Assembly: GCA_902825875.1 (NCBI GenBank)
Contig: CADECP010000032.1
Coordinates: 19,768-83,767 of the forward strand
DNA: 64,000 nucleotides
From: an uncultured Acidobacteriota bacterium
GTDB lineage: Bacteria > Acidobacteriota > Blastocatellia > RBC074
Reading direction: 5' to 3'
Shown here piece after piece: positions 27,669-36,958 of the stretch (position 1 is its first letter; every line of letters starts with the position of its first letter). A program made the translations under genes and the position numbers. The notes below the pieces were generated by a model that ran no database searches, was not told where the DNA came from, and saw nothing but the letters and a program-made list of their open reading frames with translations.

Positions 27669-28994
27669 ATGAAACGCAGCTTTACCCTGTTTTTTGTGTT
27701 CAGCCTGGCACTGGCTGGATGGTTTTATTTGCAACCGGCCAGCGACGCCAAAGAGGCTGTGCCGTCAGCGGCGGCAGCCACTTTCAGTAAAGATGTCGCG
27801 CCGATTCTGTACGCCAAATGTGCGGTTTGCCATCATCAGGGCGAAGCCGCTCCGATGTCGTTGATGAATTACAAAGAAGCCCGTCCGTGGGCGAAATCCA
27901 TCCGCGAAAAAGTCGTTAGTCGTGAAATGCCGCCTTGGTACGCTGATCCGAATCACGGTGAATTCCGCAACGATGCCCGCCTGACGCAAGCGCAGATTGA
28001 CACCATCAACAATTGGGTTGCGGGCGGAGCCAAAGAAGGCGACGCGAAAGATTTGCCGAAAGCGCCAGTCTTTTCAGAAAGCGGTTGGAAATTCGGTCAG
28101 CCGGATGTTGTGCTGGAAATGACCGAAGAAGCTGTGATTCCCGCCGATGGAACCGTTCCGTACAGGTATTACGCCATCCCGACCAACTTCACCGAAGACA
28201 AGTACATTCAATTTGCTGAAATCAAACGCGGCGAACCCAGCGTCGTCCATCACGTGATTGTCAGCGTCCGCGACGGCGGCATCCCTGCTGGCGAAATTCG
28301 CGGCAATACACGCCGCGTCAATCCCGAAGCCAACGATGAACAACGCGCTCAACGTCGCGCCGCCAATCAGGATGCGATGTTGGTTGGTTGGGCGCCTGGA
28401 ATGGACCCGCTGACGCTGCAACCCGGCAATGCCAAACTGATCCGCAAAGGTTCGACGCTGGTGTTTCAAATGCACTACACCGCGACAGGCGTCGCCGCCA
28501 AAGACCGCACCAAGATCGGTTTGTGGTTTGCCAAACAGCCGGTTGAAAAACAAATGCTGACGCGCGGCGTGACGGTTGACCCTTACAAGCTGGTGATTCC
28601 TGCCGGCCACGCCAATTTTGAATCGCGCTCGTCGCACACCTTCACCGAAGACGTTCACATCCACATGTTCATGCCGCACATGCACGTTCGCGGCAAAGAT
28701 TTTCAATACAAGCTGGTTTACCCGGACGGCAAGGAAAAGATTTTGTTGAACGTTCCCAAGTACGATTTCAACTGGCAATTGACGTACTTTGTCAAAGAAC
28801 CGATTGCCGTTCCCAAAGGAAGCCGCATAGAATGCGTCGCGCATCACGACAATTCTGCCAACAACAAATTCAATCCTGATCCTTCGATCGTCGTTCGCTG
28901 GGGAGACCAAACCTGGGAAGAGATGATGATCGGCTGGATTGATTACACGATTGACGGTCAGAATTTGAAGCTGGCGCAATCTGCGTCCAAATAG
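27669..28994 (+). CDS. Cytochrome c / type II copper monooxygenase-like protein, copy 1
   Basis: Exported 441-residue protein. After a signal peptide comes a single c-type haem site CAVCH (51-55) with a later REMPPW methionine as likely axial ligand. The C-terminal two thirds resemble the PHM/DBH double beta-sandwich: HH at 194-195 and MHYT at 268-271 could bind the first copper, HMH at 337-339 and EEMM at about 417-420 the second. A haem fused to a PHM-like core suggests electrons reach copper by the cytochrome instead of ascorbate. Substrate unknown. A GGAGG site precedes the ATG, and a paralogue lies at 31681. Confidence 0.8.
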   Translation: MKRSFTLFFVFSLALAGWFYLQPASDAKEAVPSAAAATFSKDVAPILYAKCAVCHHQGEAAPMSLMNYKEARPWAKSIREKVVSREMPPWYADPNHGEFRNDARLTQAQIDTINNWVAGGAKEGDAKDLPKAPVFSESGWKFGQPDVVLEMTEEAVIPADGTVPYRYYAIPTNFTEDKYIQFAEIKRGEPSVVHHVIVSVRDGGIPAGEIRGNTRRVNPEANDEQRAQRRAANQDAMLVGWAPGMDPLTLQPGNAKLIRKGSTLVFQMHYTATGVAAKDRTKIGLWFAKQPVEKQMLTRGVTVDPYKLVIPAGHANFESRSSHTFTEDVHIHMFMPHMHVRGKDFQYKLVYPDGKEKILLNVPKYDFNWQLTYFVKEPIAVPKGSRIECVAHHDNSANNKFNPDPSIVVRWGDQTWEEMMIGWIDYTIDGQNLKLAQSASK

Positions 28995-29025
28995 TTTTCA
29001 AACTAACACTATTCACGGAACCATG

Positions 29026-29065
29026 AGCAGGATTTTCCGGGATGAATGTCCACCGGAAAATCCTG
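29026..29065. repeat. Perfect CAGGATT-family hairpin
   Basis: 14-bp perfect arms GCAGGATTTTCCGG / CCGGAAAATCCTGC with a 12-nt loop, in the gap after the copper-protein gene. No T-run follows; it could stabilise or process the polycistronic mRNA. Confidence 0.85.
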
Positions 29066-29101
29066 CGCTCTGTCCAAGTCCCCTCAACAAGGAGCATCAC
29101 A

Positions 29102-30622
29102 ATGTGGATTAGAAAAGCACTACGCGATCTGAAAAAAGGCGTTGATTCGCCGATGCCTACGCAAGTCGTTTCGAACGAAGAGTTCATCCCTCGTCCGCAA
29201 AGCGAGCCGCAAAAACAAGTCGAACACTTGATCGGTGAAATGTCTGAAACGCGCGCCAAAAAACTCGGTATGCAGCGCCGCGACTTCATGCGGACTTCGA
29301 TGGGGTTGGCGACCTGCTTCCTGGCGCAGAATCAGGTGTTCGGCAAATGCTGGGATGTGGACGACATTGAAACGTGGGAAGCTGCGCCGTATCAGGAAAA
29401 ATGGCCTAAAGACGAATACTTCATCATTGACGTGCAAGCGCACTTTACCAATGGCGCGCCGCTCACCGGATTCCGCACGATGGAATTCGTCAAGAACATG
29501 GGTTTCCAGTTGAAAGACGATGCCGATGCGTATGGCTTCCGCAACTTCGTCAAAGAGATGTTTTTTGACAGCGAAACCAAAATGGTGGTGATTTCCGGCG
29601 TTCCGGGCAAGGAAAACCTGCGCGACGAAAATGGCAAAGTGCTGGAAGGCGCAGCGCGTACTCCTGGTTTGGCTGGCAAGGTGTTGCCGAGTTGGGTGAT
29701 GGCCGAAGCGCGCAAACAGATCAATGAACTCGCTGGTTCGCAACGGGCATTGAACCAGGGCAACCTCGCTCCGAACCATTATTGGGATAAAGTCAAAAAT
29801 CAGATCAACAAAGCCGAACTAATTGAACAGATGGAACGCGAAATCAAAGTGTACGGCATCAGCTCTTGGAAATGGTATTGCCACACTGACCCGGCACGCA
29901 CCGGAAACGGTTTCCAGTTGGATGATGAGAACGCGCAATTCTTCATCGAAGAATCTCGCAAACGCGGCATCCGTCTGATCAGCACACACAAGGGATATTC
30001 TTACCAATCCCGCACGCTTGGCCATCTGGCCAATCCAAAAGACGTTGAGAAAGCAGCGCTTCGCAATCCGGATTTCAACTTTGTGGTTTATCACTCGGCG
30101 ATCAAGCACGGGGCGAACGAACCCAATTGGAAAGAATCGAACAAGTACGATCCGAACACGGGCGATTTTGAATGGCATAGCGTTCTGATGGACATCAAAA
30201 AACGCAATCCGAAGATGAACAACGTGTATTGCGAAGTTGGCAGTTTCTTCAACACACTCGCAGTGTGGGACCCGGTCATGGCAGCGCATGGGCTGGGCAA
30301 GAACATCAAATACTACGGCGCAGATCACGTGGTTTGGGGAACGGACTGTCTGTGGTGGGGATCACCTCAGTGGGGCATTGACGCCTTGAAGCGTTTCCAG
30401 ATTTCAGATGAGATGTGCGAAAAATTCGGCTACAAGCCGCTCACCAAGGAGGACAAAGCCAAAATCTTCGGTCTGAATGCCGCCAAGCTTTACAAGGTGG
30501 ACGTCAAAGCAAAGCGCAATGCTTTGCCAGCCGATGCGCTGGAAAAAGCCAAGATCGCATATCACCAACACGGTGGTCAGCCGAGCAATGCGGCTGCGGG
30601 TTGGGTTCGCGCTGACGATTAA
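29102..30622 (+). CDS. Amidohydrolase_2 family metal-dependent hydrolase with twin-arginine motif
   Basis: 506-residue TIM-barrel hydrolase/decarboxylase of the amidohydrolase-2 family (relatives include aminocarboxymuconate-semialdehyde decarboxylase). Visible elements are [10 protein letters not shown] near the first strand, [20 protein letters not shown] and the terminal metal Asp region [40 protein letters not shown] at about 58-76 is a twin-arginine signal, unusually far from the start, preceded by a charged segment. I chose ATG 29102 because AAGGAG lies 9 nt ahead. Probably exported folded with its metal by Tat. Substrate unknown. Confidence 0.85.
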   Translation: MWIRKALRDLKKGVDSPMPTQVVSNEEFIPRPQSEPQKQVEHLIGEMSETRAKKLGMQRRDFMRTSMGLATCFLAQNQVFGKCWDVDDIETWEAAPYQEKWPKDEYFIIDVQAHFTNGAPLTGFRTMEFVKNMGFQLKDDADAYGFRNFVKEMFFDSETKMVVISGVPGKENLRDENGKVLEGAARTPGLAGKVLPSWVMAEARKQINELAGSQRALNQGNLAPNHYWDKVKNQINKAELIEQMEREIKVYGISSWKWYCHTDPARTGNGFQLDDENAQFFIEESRKRGIRLISTHKGYSYQSRTLGHLANPKDVEKAALRNPDFNFVVYHSAIKHGANEPNWKESNKYDPNTGDFEWHSVLMDIKKRNPKMNNVYCEVGSFFNTLAVWDPVMAAHGLGKNIKYYGADHVVWGTDCLWWGSPQWGIDALKRFQISDEMCEKFGYKPLTKEDKAKIFGLNAAKLYKVDVKAKRNALPADALEKAKIAYHQHGGQPSNAAAGWVRADD

Positions 30623-30648
30623 CCACAAAATTCAACAAACAGGATGGG

Positions 30649-30685
30649 CAGGATTTAGCAGAATTTAGTTTCCTGCTAAATCCTG
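30649..30685. repeat. CAGGATT-family hairpin
   Basis: 13-bp perfect arms CAGGATTTAGCAG / CTGCTAAATCCTG with an 11-nt loop, between the amidohydrolase and the next exported protein. Flanks extend the pairing imperfectly (GATGGG / CCTCTC). Confidence 0.85.
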
Positions 30686-30721
30686 TCCTCTCATATCAGT
30701 TAGCACCACAAGGAGATTTCG

Positions 30722-31633
30722 ATGCGACGAGTAGTGATTGTTGGAGCGGCGTTGTTGCTCATTCAACTTCTGGCTGGTTCCGCTCTGGCTCAGGCAAAAT
30801 TGGAAGGTCGCTGGGTCGGCAAGGTCAAATCCATTCAAGGCGAACGCGACGCCAACGCCACCATCAAAAAAGAAGGCGACAAATATATCGGCACGATTTC
30901 AGGAATGCGCCCGGGTCAGGACATGGAATTGAAAGACATCAAGATTGATGGCGACAAAGTCACCGCCATCGCTGAAGTCGAAACGCCAATGGCGACCATC
31001 ACGATCAACTATAAATTTACCCTGGCGGGCGACAATCTGAACGGACAAGGGGCGCTGGAATTCAGCGGCAATGCGATCACCTTTGACGTTGAATTGAAAC
31101 GCGATGCGGGTGGTGCGTCAGCTCCGGCTGCTACAGCACAACAGCAAGCTCCGCGTCAGCAACGCGCAACCGTCGAACAGCCGCAGCAGAAACAATCCAT
31201 TGATTATTTCGTCGGCAAATGGAGCTTCAAATTCATTGGCCGCGAAAGCGCATTTGCTTCGGCTCCGCGCGAAGGTGTTGTCGAATTTACCAAGCGCGCC
31301 GATGGCAAATCGGTTGATGGCGTAGTGACTGGAACCGCCGACGGCAAACCATACAAGGAAACGTTTGCGCTGACTTTTGACGCCGCCACCAAAATGCTGA
31401 CCAGCGTCGAAAAACTGGCCAGCGGAGTTCAGGTTAGTGGCACTGGCGACTGGACAAGCCCGATTTCGATTCGCTTTGCGCCGGTGACGATCAAAGTTAA
31501 AGGTCAGACGATGCAATTGCGTCGGACGATTTCCATTATTGCCGCGCATTCGTTTTCCGTGACCGACGAATTATCAGAAGACGGCGGCCCGTTCGTTCGA
31601 TTGGGCAACGCCGTTTACAGCAAAGCTCAGTAA
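30722..31633 (+). CDS. Exported two-domain beta-barrel-like protein of unknown function
   Basis: 303-residue protein with a signal peptide ending near ALAQA (about 23). Domain 1 (about 25-130) has [35 protein letters not shown], a lipocalin-like up-and-down strand pattern that I know from secreted acidobacterial proteins. A Gln/Ala linker follows (about 137-165). Domain 2 (about 167-300) has [17 protein letters not shown] and alternating strands similar to hydrophobic-ligand carriers. No catalytic residues are recognisable. SD AAGGAG at the start. Position between two oxidase-like genes suggests ligand carriage for that pathway, which is inference. Confidence 0.75.
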   Translation: MRRVVIVGAALLLIQLLAGSALAQAKLEGRWVGKVKSIQGERDANATIKKEGDKYIGTISGMRPGQDMELKDIKIDGDKVTAIAEVETPMATITINYKFTLAGDNLNGQGALEFSGNAITFDVELKRDAGGASAPAATAQQQAPRQQRATVEQPQQKQSIDYFVGKWSFKFIGRESAFASAPREGVVEFTKRADGKSVDGVVTGTADGKPYKETFALTFDAATKMLTSVEKLASGVQVSGTGDWTSPISIRFAPVTIKVKGQTMQLRRTISIIAAHSFSVTDELSEDGGPFVRLGNAVYSKAQ

Positions 31634-31680
31634 ATTTGGATTCAGGCTTTCAACCTGTCTTCACCATCTGGAGGATTTGA

Positions 31681-32943
31681 ATGAAACGCACCCGAATAAC
31701 AATTTTGGCTTTGGCTGTTTGTTTGGCCATCACAGTCGTTGGGCTTTCCAGCAAAGCCAGCGGCGAAAAATCGTCAGCGCCCGCTGCGCCGACTTTCAGC
31801 AAAGACGTTGCGCCGATCTTTTTCAAAAACTGCGCCGAATGCCATCGTCCGGGAGAAATCGCTCCGATGTCGCTGATGAATTTCAAGGAAGTTCGTCCGT
31901 GGGCAAAAGCCATCCGCGAAAAAATCGTCAGCCGCGAAATGCCTCCCTGGCATGCCGACCCGGCTCACGGCCAATGGTCGAACGACAAACGCATGTCGCA
32001 AAAAGAAATTGACACCATCGTCGCCTGGATTGACGGCGGCACGAAAGAAGGCGAAGCGAAAGACCTACCTGCGGCTCCGAAATTTGCCAAAGGCTGGCAG
32101 ATTGGCGAACCGGACGTGACGTTCCAGATGCCAGAAGAATTCACCGTCCCGGCGGAAGGCACAGTGCCCTATATGTACTTCACTGTGCCGAGCAATTTCA
32201 CCGAAGACAAATACATCGCCGCGATGGAAGCTCGCGCCGGAGATTTGTCAGTCGTTCATCACATCGTGGTTTACGTCCGCGATCCGAAAGATAGAGCGCC
32301 GAAACGTCAGGACATCGGCACGGGATTGCTGGGTGCTTTGTCGCCGGGCAACACGCCATTCATCGCTTCGCCTGGAACGGCCAAGCTCATCAAAGCCGGT
32401 TCGCAGATCGTGTTCCAAATGCATTACACGCCGAGTGGCAAAGCGACCAAAGATCGTTCGATCATCGGTTTGAAATTTGCCAAAGGCCCTGTGGACAAAG
32501 TCATCACCACGACGGCGGCTTGGGACACGCGCTTTGTGATTCCGCCAAACGCAGAAAATCATGAAGTCCGCGCGACTTTTACCGCTGACGAAGATTTGGA
32601 CATCATCAGCTTGATGCCGCACATGCACTTGCGCGGCAAAGATTACAAATACATCGCGCATTACCCCGATGGACGCCAGGAAGTGTTGCTGTCGGTTCCG
32701 CGTTACGATTTCGGCTGGCAGGTTTATTACTACCCGGTAAAACCGTTGCGTATGCCGAAAGGCACGAAGATCGAAGCCATTGCTCATTACGACAATTCGA
32801 CCAAAAACCCTGTCAATCCCGACCCGAACAAAGCGGTTCGTTTCGGCGAACAGACTTGGGAAGAGATGATGAACGGCTTCTTCGATTTCGTTCCGGCGAA
32901 TCAACCGAAGTCGGCGGCTTCGGGCAGCAGCAGTTCCAAATAA
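31681..32943 (+). CDS. Cytochrome c / type II copper monooxygenase-like protein, copy 2
   Basis: Paralogue of the 27669 gene, 420 residues, with a signal peptide (about 1-28). The haem site CAECH is at 51-55, at the same position as in copy 1, followed by SREMPPWHADP. The copper-type residues are also kept: VVHHIVVYVRD, QMHYTPSG, LMPHMHLRGKDYKY, AIAHYDNST and TWEEMMNGFFDF. The central part differs (shorter, without the Arg-rich loop of copy 1), so the pair probably differs in substrate. SD GGAGG 7 nt before ATG. Confidence 0.8.
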   Translation: MKRTRITILALAVCLAITVVGLSSKASGEKSSAPAAPTFSKDVAPIFFKNCAECHRPGEIAPMSLMNFKEVRPWAKAIREKIVSREMPPWHADPAHGQWSNDKRMSQKEIDTIVAWIDGGTKEGEAKDLPAAPKFAKGWQIGEPDVTFQMPEEFTVPAEGTVPYMYFTVPSNFTEDKYIAAMEARAGDLSVVHHIVVYVRDPKDRAPKRQDIGTGLLGALSPGNTPFIASPGTAKLIKAGSQIVFQMHYTPSGKATKDRSIIGLKFAKGPVDKVITTTAAWDTRFVIPPNAENHEVRATFTADEDLDIISLMPHMHLRGKDYKYIAHYPDGRQEVLLSVPRYDFGWQVYYYPVKPLRMPKGTKIEAIAHYDNSTKNPVNPDPNKAVRFGEQTWEEMMNGFFDFVPANQPKSAASGSSSSK

Positions 32944-32960
32944 GGCAAATCGAGAATACG

Positions 32961-33039
32961 GAACAGGCAGAAATAACGGAATGAACGGAAGCAAGTCGGT
33001 TAATCCGCTTTTTCCGTAGTTCCGTTTTTCTGTTTGTTC
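32961..33039. repeat. Imperfect inverted repeat (AACGGAA type)
   Basis: Arms of about 34 nt (GAACAGGCAGAAATAACGGA... against the complement of TCCGTTTTTCTGTTTGTTC) flank a roughly 10-nt centre, in the gap before the VOC gene. On the plus strand the right arm contains short T runs, so weak termination is possible. Confidence 0.65.
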
Positions 33040-33078
33040 AATGTGATTTATCGCCAACCCACTTTTTTGAGGTGAATT

Positions 33079-34047
33079 ATGGTTCAAAATGCTTCAGTGA
33101 AGTTTGCCGCTCGCGTGGCCTCGTTCGTTTTGATTTTGTCGGCATGTGTGTTCAGTCTGGCAATTCCCAGCAGCAGTCAAAATCAAACTTCGCAAGCTCC
33201 ACAAACTGCCCCGCCATCAACCAACGAAGCTCACTTTCATCACTTGCACCTGAACACGACCGATCCGAAAGCGGCGATTGATTTTTACACCGCTAAGTTC
33301 GATTGCGAAAAAGGCAGGTTCGCCGGTTTGGTGGACGCGGTGTTTGCTCAGAAATCGTGGATTCTGTTTACTAAAGTGGCTACGCCGCCGCCATCGGAAC
33401 TGACGTCTTCGATTTGGCATTTCGGCTGGGGCGCGGAAAAAATGAAAGACGAATACGAACGGCAATTGAAGCTGGGCACGAAGTTTTTCACGCCGCTGAC
33501 CGACATCAGCGACATTGGCGGCAACACAGGCGCGAAGGATTTGTTTTATTACGCCTACGTCGAAGGCCCCGACAAGGCTCTGATCGAATTGAACACGGCC
33601 AATCATCATCGCTTTGGCCACCTGCATTTGTTCAGTGAAGACCCTGTTGCCGCTGCCGAATGGTACGTCAAACATTTGGGCGCTCGTGGCCGAATCACGA
33701 CTTCGCGCACACCGCGAATGTACAAAGGCTACCAGATTGGCCCGTCGGCTTCGTTGATGCTGGACAACGTCAACATCATCATATTTCCGGCTGAGTACTT
33801 GAAGAAAGATTATCCCGACCGATGGAAAGACAAGGTCGTGTTGGAATCCACCAAAGGCCGCGTTGTTGATCACATCGGCGTCAGTTTCGACAACGTCACC
33901 GAAGCGATGGAGAAACTGCGAAAGGACGGCGTCAAAGTCACAGACGAAATTCGCTCGCTGGCCAACGGCAAAATCAAATTTGGCTTCATTGAAGGGCCGG
34001 ACAAAATCCGCATCGAAGTAATCGAAGGTCACGCAAAAAAAGAGTAG
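33079..34047 (+). CDS. Exported VOC (glyoxalase/bleomycin-resistance fold) protein with two domains
   Basis: 322-residue protein with an N-terminal signal segment (VASFVLILSACVFSLAIPSSS; the Cys is not in a clean lipobox). Two VOC domains follow: AHFHHLHLNTTDPKAAIDFYTAKF (about 52-75) to about 155, and RFGHLHLFSEDPVAAAEWYVKHLGAR (about 178-203) to the end. Each starts with the beta-alpha-beta entry and an HxH-type metal ligand, and Glu residues near each C-terminal strand (IELNTA, IRIEVIEG) could complete the site. VOC enzymes include extradiol dioxygenases and isomerases; export is unusual for the family. Its place among copper and haem proteins fits oxidation of organic compounds. Confidence 0.82.
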   Translation: MVQNASVKFAARVASFVLILSACVFSLAIPSSSQNQTSQAPQTAPPSTNEAHFHHLHLNTTDPKAAIDFYTAKFDCEKGRFAGLVDAVFAQKSWILFTKVATPPPSELTSSIWHFGWGAEKMKDEYERQLKLGTKFFTPLTDISDIGGNTGAKDLFYYAYVEGPDKALIELNTANHHRFGHLHLFSEDPVAAAEWYVKHLGARGRITTSRTPRMYKGYQIGPSASLMLDNVNIIIFPAEYLKKDYPDRWKDKVVLESTKGRVVDHIGVSFDNVTEAMEKLRKDGVKVTDEIRSLANGKIKFGFIEGPDKIRIEVIEGHAKKE

Positions 34048-34094
34048 TCGTTTTTTCTCACTCGGACTGTAAGGCTGAAACCTTTGGTGAAGTC

Positions 34095-35165
34095 ATGAAA
34101 ACATCGGGAACTGTCAAAATTCTGTTCGTCGCCAAAACGCTCGTGGTTGTTATTGCCGCGAGCGTTTTCTTTTGGTTGTCAGGTTTTCAACCGTTATCGG
34201 CTCAGGACAAGCCGCAGGAAAAAGCCGCTGAGCCGCAGCAAACGCAGCCGAAAAAGTTGGACCCGGCGGCTTGGGGTGGCAACCATGTGGGCAAACCGCT
34301 CCCGGAATTTGTCTCCGGCGATGAGTGTTTGTTTTGTCATCGCAATACGGTTGGCGCTACGTGGCAGAGCAACGCGCACGGTGTTGCGCTTCGCCACCGC
34401 GAAGACGCTGCGGAGTTGCGAGAATTGCAAAACAGCAATCCGAAGCTGAAAGAAATGGGCGATCAAATTGAATACTTTCTTGGCAGTCGCCATCGCGTGC
34501 GATTTTTGAAGAAAGACGGCTACGGCAAATTTGCGATTCTGGATACGCAGGCGGTGTTGAACGCAGAAAGAAAGGTCGAACGTTGGGAATCGGCTGACAG
34601 CCCAAAATGGGACAAAGAGAAATTTGCCAATCGCTGCGCTGGCTGTCACACGACGGCAGTTGATGCCAAAACCAAAACGTTTTCCGCCTTCGGGCTGGAT
34701 TGTTACACCTGCCATGGCAGCGTAGACCTGAATCACACCAACGACATTTCGCTGGTGCTGTTGTCGAAAAAACGCCGAAACGATGTGAAGGTCATCACTT
34801 CGATTTGTGCTCAATGTCATTTGCGCGAAAGTAAATCGAAAACCTCCGGCTTGCCTTATGCCAACAACTTCGTGCCGGGCGACAATTTGTTTCAGGATTT
34901 GGCTGTGGGGTGGGCTAATGCGGAAGACGCGAATTTGAATCCCGGAGATCGTCACGTCTGGCGAAACGTGCGCGATGTGGTGGTCAACGGCGACGAATCC
35001 ATCACCTGTCTAAACTGCCATCAAGTGCATGCTGCTGGCGGGGCGAATCCAACGCTTCGACATCGGCGAATTTTGCGCGCGCCAATTTGCAGCGAATGCC
35101 ACGCCGCCGACAGCTTCAAAACGCCCGTGCGATACACGGTTCGCAGTTCATTGTGCGAATACTGA
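34095..35165 (+). CDS. Exported hexahaem c-type cytochrome
   Basis: 356-residue protein with a signal or anchor helix (about 8-30) and six CxxCH haem sites: CLFCH (78-82), CAGCH, CYTCH, CAQCH, CLNCH and CSECH. Spacing suggests two groups (a single N-terminal haem, then five towards the C terminus). The ending YTVRSSLCEY resembles the natural end of this family, so it is probably complete. Likely role: electron carrier in the periplasm for the copper/haem proteins upstream. SD is not strong. Confidence 0.87.
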   Translation: MKTSGTVKILFVAKTLVVVIAASVFFWLSGFQPLSAQDKPQEKAAEPQQTQPKKLDPAAWGGNHVGKPLPEFVSGDECLFCHRNTVGATWQSNAHGVALRHREDAAELRELQNSNPKLKEMGDQIEYFLGSRHRVRFLKKDGYGKFAILDTQAVLNAERKVERWESADSPKWDKEKFANRCAGCHTTAVDAKTKTFSAFGLDCYTCHGSVDLNHTNDISLVLLSKKRRNDVKVITSICAQCHLRESKSKTSGLPYANNFVPGDNLFQDLAVGWANAEDANLNPGDRHVWRNVRDVVVNGDESITCLNCHQVHAAGGANPTLRHRRILRAPICSECHAADSFKTPVRYTVRSSLCEY

Positions 35166-35198
35166 TCGGAAAGCCAGAACGATGATGGCCGTAATAGT

Positions 35199-35489
35199 TC
35201 AAGCCGTCACCAATGAACCGCGCACACGATTGCGATAATTGATGCACTCTTCCAGCACTTCCCGGTATTCGGCAACATCAACATCGCGTTCGCAACACAA
35301 CAACATCAGCACACCGTCATCGCGGAAATTTCCATCCCATTCGATGACTTGTTCATCCGTCCACGCGGTTGAATACTGCCGCATCTTTTCATCATCCATT
35401 CGGTCGAAATAAGCCCGCAAGTTTACACCGGTTTCGTCCATTGGTTTATCCGATGGTTCTTGCTCAAAGTTCCAGATTGGTTGTTCCAT
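35199..35489 (-). CDS. Small acidic hypothetical protein
   Basis: 96-residue protein rich in Asp/Glu, with [45 protein letters not shown] in the middle and an alpha-helical tail ([20 protein letters not shown]). No family recognised, no signal peptide or membrane helix. It runs opposite to the cytochrome cluster and has no clear ribosome-binding site. Its amino-acid composition looks like a real cytoplasmic protein, not random translation. Confidence 0.55.
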   Translation of the reverse strand: MEQPIWNFEQEPSDKPMDETGVNLRAYFDRMDDEKMRQYSTAWTDEQVIEWDGNFRDDGVLMLLCCERDVDVAEYREVLEECINYRNRVRGSLVTA

Positions 35490-35539
35490 AGTGATGATCT
35501 TTTGTCAGTTTTCTGTCGTTCTTCTTTAGCCGCAATTAA

Positions 35540-35659
35540 TTGCCCTAGTGCGGAACCTTTGTTTGCCTGATTCGTTATGGGAGGCACGGGTGAACCTCCT
35601 GATAATGGCGGTCACAGAGAGTCTGGGGTGGGTTCTCAATGTGGCCGCCATCTTTTTTT
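35540..35659 (+). ncRNA. Candidate small RNA ending in an intrinsic terminator
   Basis: Gene-free stretch with two nested structures: GGAGG...CCTCC around CACGGGTGAA (35580-35599), then a strong stem ATGGCGGTCAC (35605-35615) / GTGGCCGCCAT (35641-35651) with an inner GAGA/TCTC, followed by seven T residues (35653-35659). No plus-strand gene ends nearby, so a terminator here implies a short transcript. A weak promoter-like TTGTCA-N17 lies at about 35503. I do not recognise a known RNA family. Confidence 0.4.
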
Positions 35660-35662
35660 CCA

Positions 35663-36859
35663 CTAAACACTTCTCAAATTTTCATCGTCATCGCGCTTGC
35701 TTGTTGCAGGATCGCCGGGCGGCAGCAAGTATTCGTCCAGGTTTAATCGAACAGAACCTCCCGCGTCGCTGTAAAGGTTGTCGTAACCAAATTTGCTGCG
35801 ACGATACCGATTCCAATAAAAGTAAGTCCAACCAGATATAAATCCCAGAATGATTGCTACAAATAACATGATGCCCACCCAATAAAATGTTCTGAGGATG
35901 ACTTGTGCCGTCTGGGACATTTCCTCAAGGGCGAACGGGTCTGGCGGGCGATATGCCAGCGGAATGTGGCTCATCTTTTTGCCTTCCCAATACACGGCAG
36001 GAGTGTATTTGATCTGGGAGATAATTTTTTCCGCACTTGGCAAATCTTCCGCTTTGGTTGTCAAGACAATGTAATTGCCAATTCGTTTCAGCAATCGTTG
36101 GTTTCGTTCCTGTTCCGGCAAATTGCTGAAGTAGTTGTGAAATTGAGTCTCTCCGTCGGTGGCCAGTTGAGGCGTGTGATATTCGACAAGGAGAAGATTG
36201 AAACCGGAGTTTCCGTTGCGATATTTGGCAAATGCGATTTCAGTTCCGCCGGAAAAATTCACTACGTCTTTCAGATCAGAAAAACCATCAAGCCGAGCCA
36301 GAGCAGAAGAGCCAACCACATAAATTTCGGAATCCGCAATTTTGTTTTCACTCGGTAAATGAGACGGCAGAAGCGGTAATTCACCGTTGCTGGAATTCAG
36401 ATTGTCTTTCAGCGTTTGCAGCAAATCCTGCGGCGCGGAATTTGTCGTTTCTGAAGTCAGGCTGACCAGATACCGACCGGAAAAAAATTCGCTTCGATTT
36501 TCCGCCAGCTTGTTGCGATTGAAAGTGAACAACCCATAGGCGCCGGAATCGAACTGCATGCGGAACACTTCCACTGTGACGGAATCTTTTCTATTGGTGT
36601 AATGCCGCGAAGCCATGCTTTCCAACCAGAACTCTTTGTAAACATCACCGTCTGGCAAAACGGCGCATTGTTCTGCCGACAAGGTGCGAACCGGACTGCT
36701 GGCGCGCCAGGTTTCGCCAAGCTTTTCCGGCAATACTGGTTTGGAGTTTGTTTGCTGAGCGTAACTGCCAATTGCCAACAATGGCAGCAAACACAACGCG
36801 GCAAAACAGGTTTTGATCGAAGTGATGTTGAGATGAAACAAAAGATTGAGTTTGGGCAA
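35663..36859 (-). CDS. Exported/membrane-anchored protein of unknown function (DUF6599-like)
   Basis: 398-residue protein with a signal peptide (LNITSIKTCFAALCLLPLLAIGSYA, about 11-35), a large extracytoplasmic domain and one C-terminal transmembrane helix (TFYWVGIMLFVAIILGFISGWTYFYW, about 328-353) followed by a basic cytoplasmic tail. The ARYLTNRKDSVTVEVFRM-like strand pattern (here RHYTNRKDSVTVEVFRMQ) and ASMAS context match a family I know only as DUF6599 from acidobacterial genomes. No enzyme motif. Downstream it meets the candidate small RNA terminator. Confidence 0.75.
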   Translation of the reverse strand: MPKLNLLFHLNITSIKTCFAALCLLPLLAIGSYAQQTNSKPVLPEKLGETWRASSPVRTLSAEQCAVLPDGDVYKEFWLESMASRHYTNRKDSVTVEVFRMQFDSGAYGLFTFNRNKLAENRSEFFSGRYLVSLTSETTNSAPQDLLQTLKDNLNSSNGELPLLPSHLPSENKIADSEIYVVGSSALARLDGFSDLKDVVNFSGGTEIAFAKYRNGNSGFNLLLVEYHTPQLATDGETQFHNYFSNLPEQERNQRLLKRIGNYIVLTTKAEDLPSAEKIISQIKYTPAVYWEGKKMSHIPLAYRPPDPFALEEMSQTAQVILRTFYWVGIMLFVAIILGFISGWTYFYWNRYRRSKFGYDNLYSDAGGSVRLNLDEYLLPPGDPATSKRDDDENLRSV

Positions 36860-36958
36860 TGCAACCCTCCTAAAAACGCTTGTTGCCGATGGGTCGCCCC
36901 GCTCTACTCAAAGCAAGATGAAATTCTTGTGTTAAGGCTTTGATGACGGGAAGGTGAT

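Noticed and set aside
35540..35659. Assignment as 6S RNA, SRP RNA or a known riboswitch
   Set aside because: Length and conserved loops (6S bubble, SRP GGAA apical loop, cobalamin or c-di-GMP cores) do not match; kept only as an unassigned candidate.
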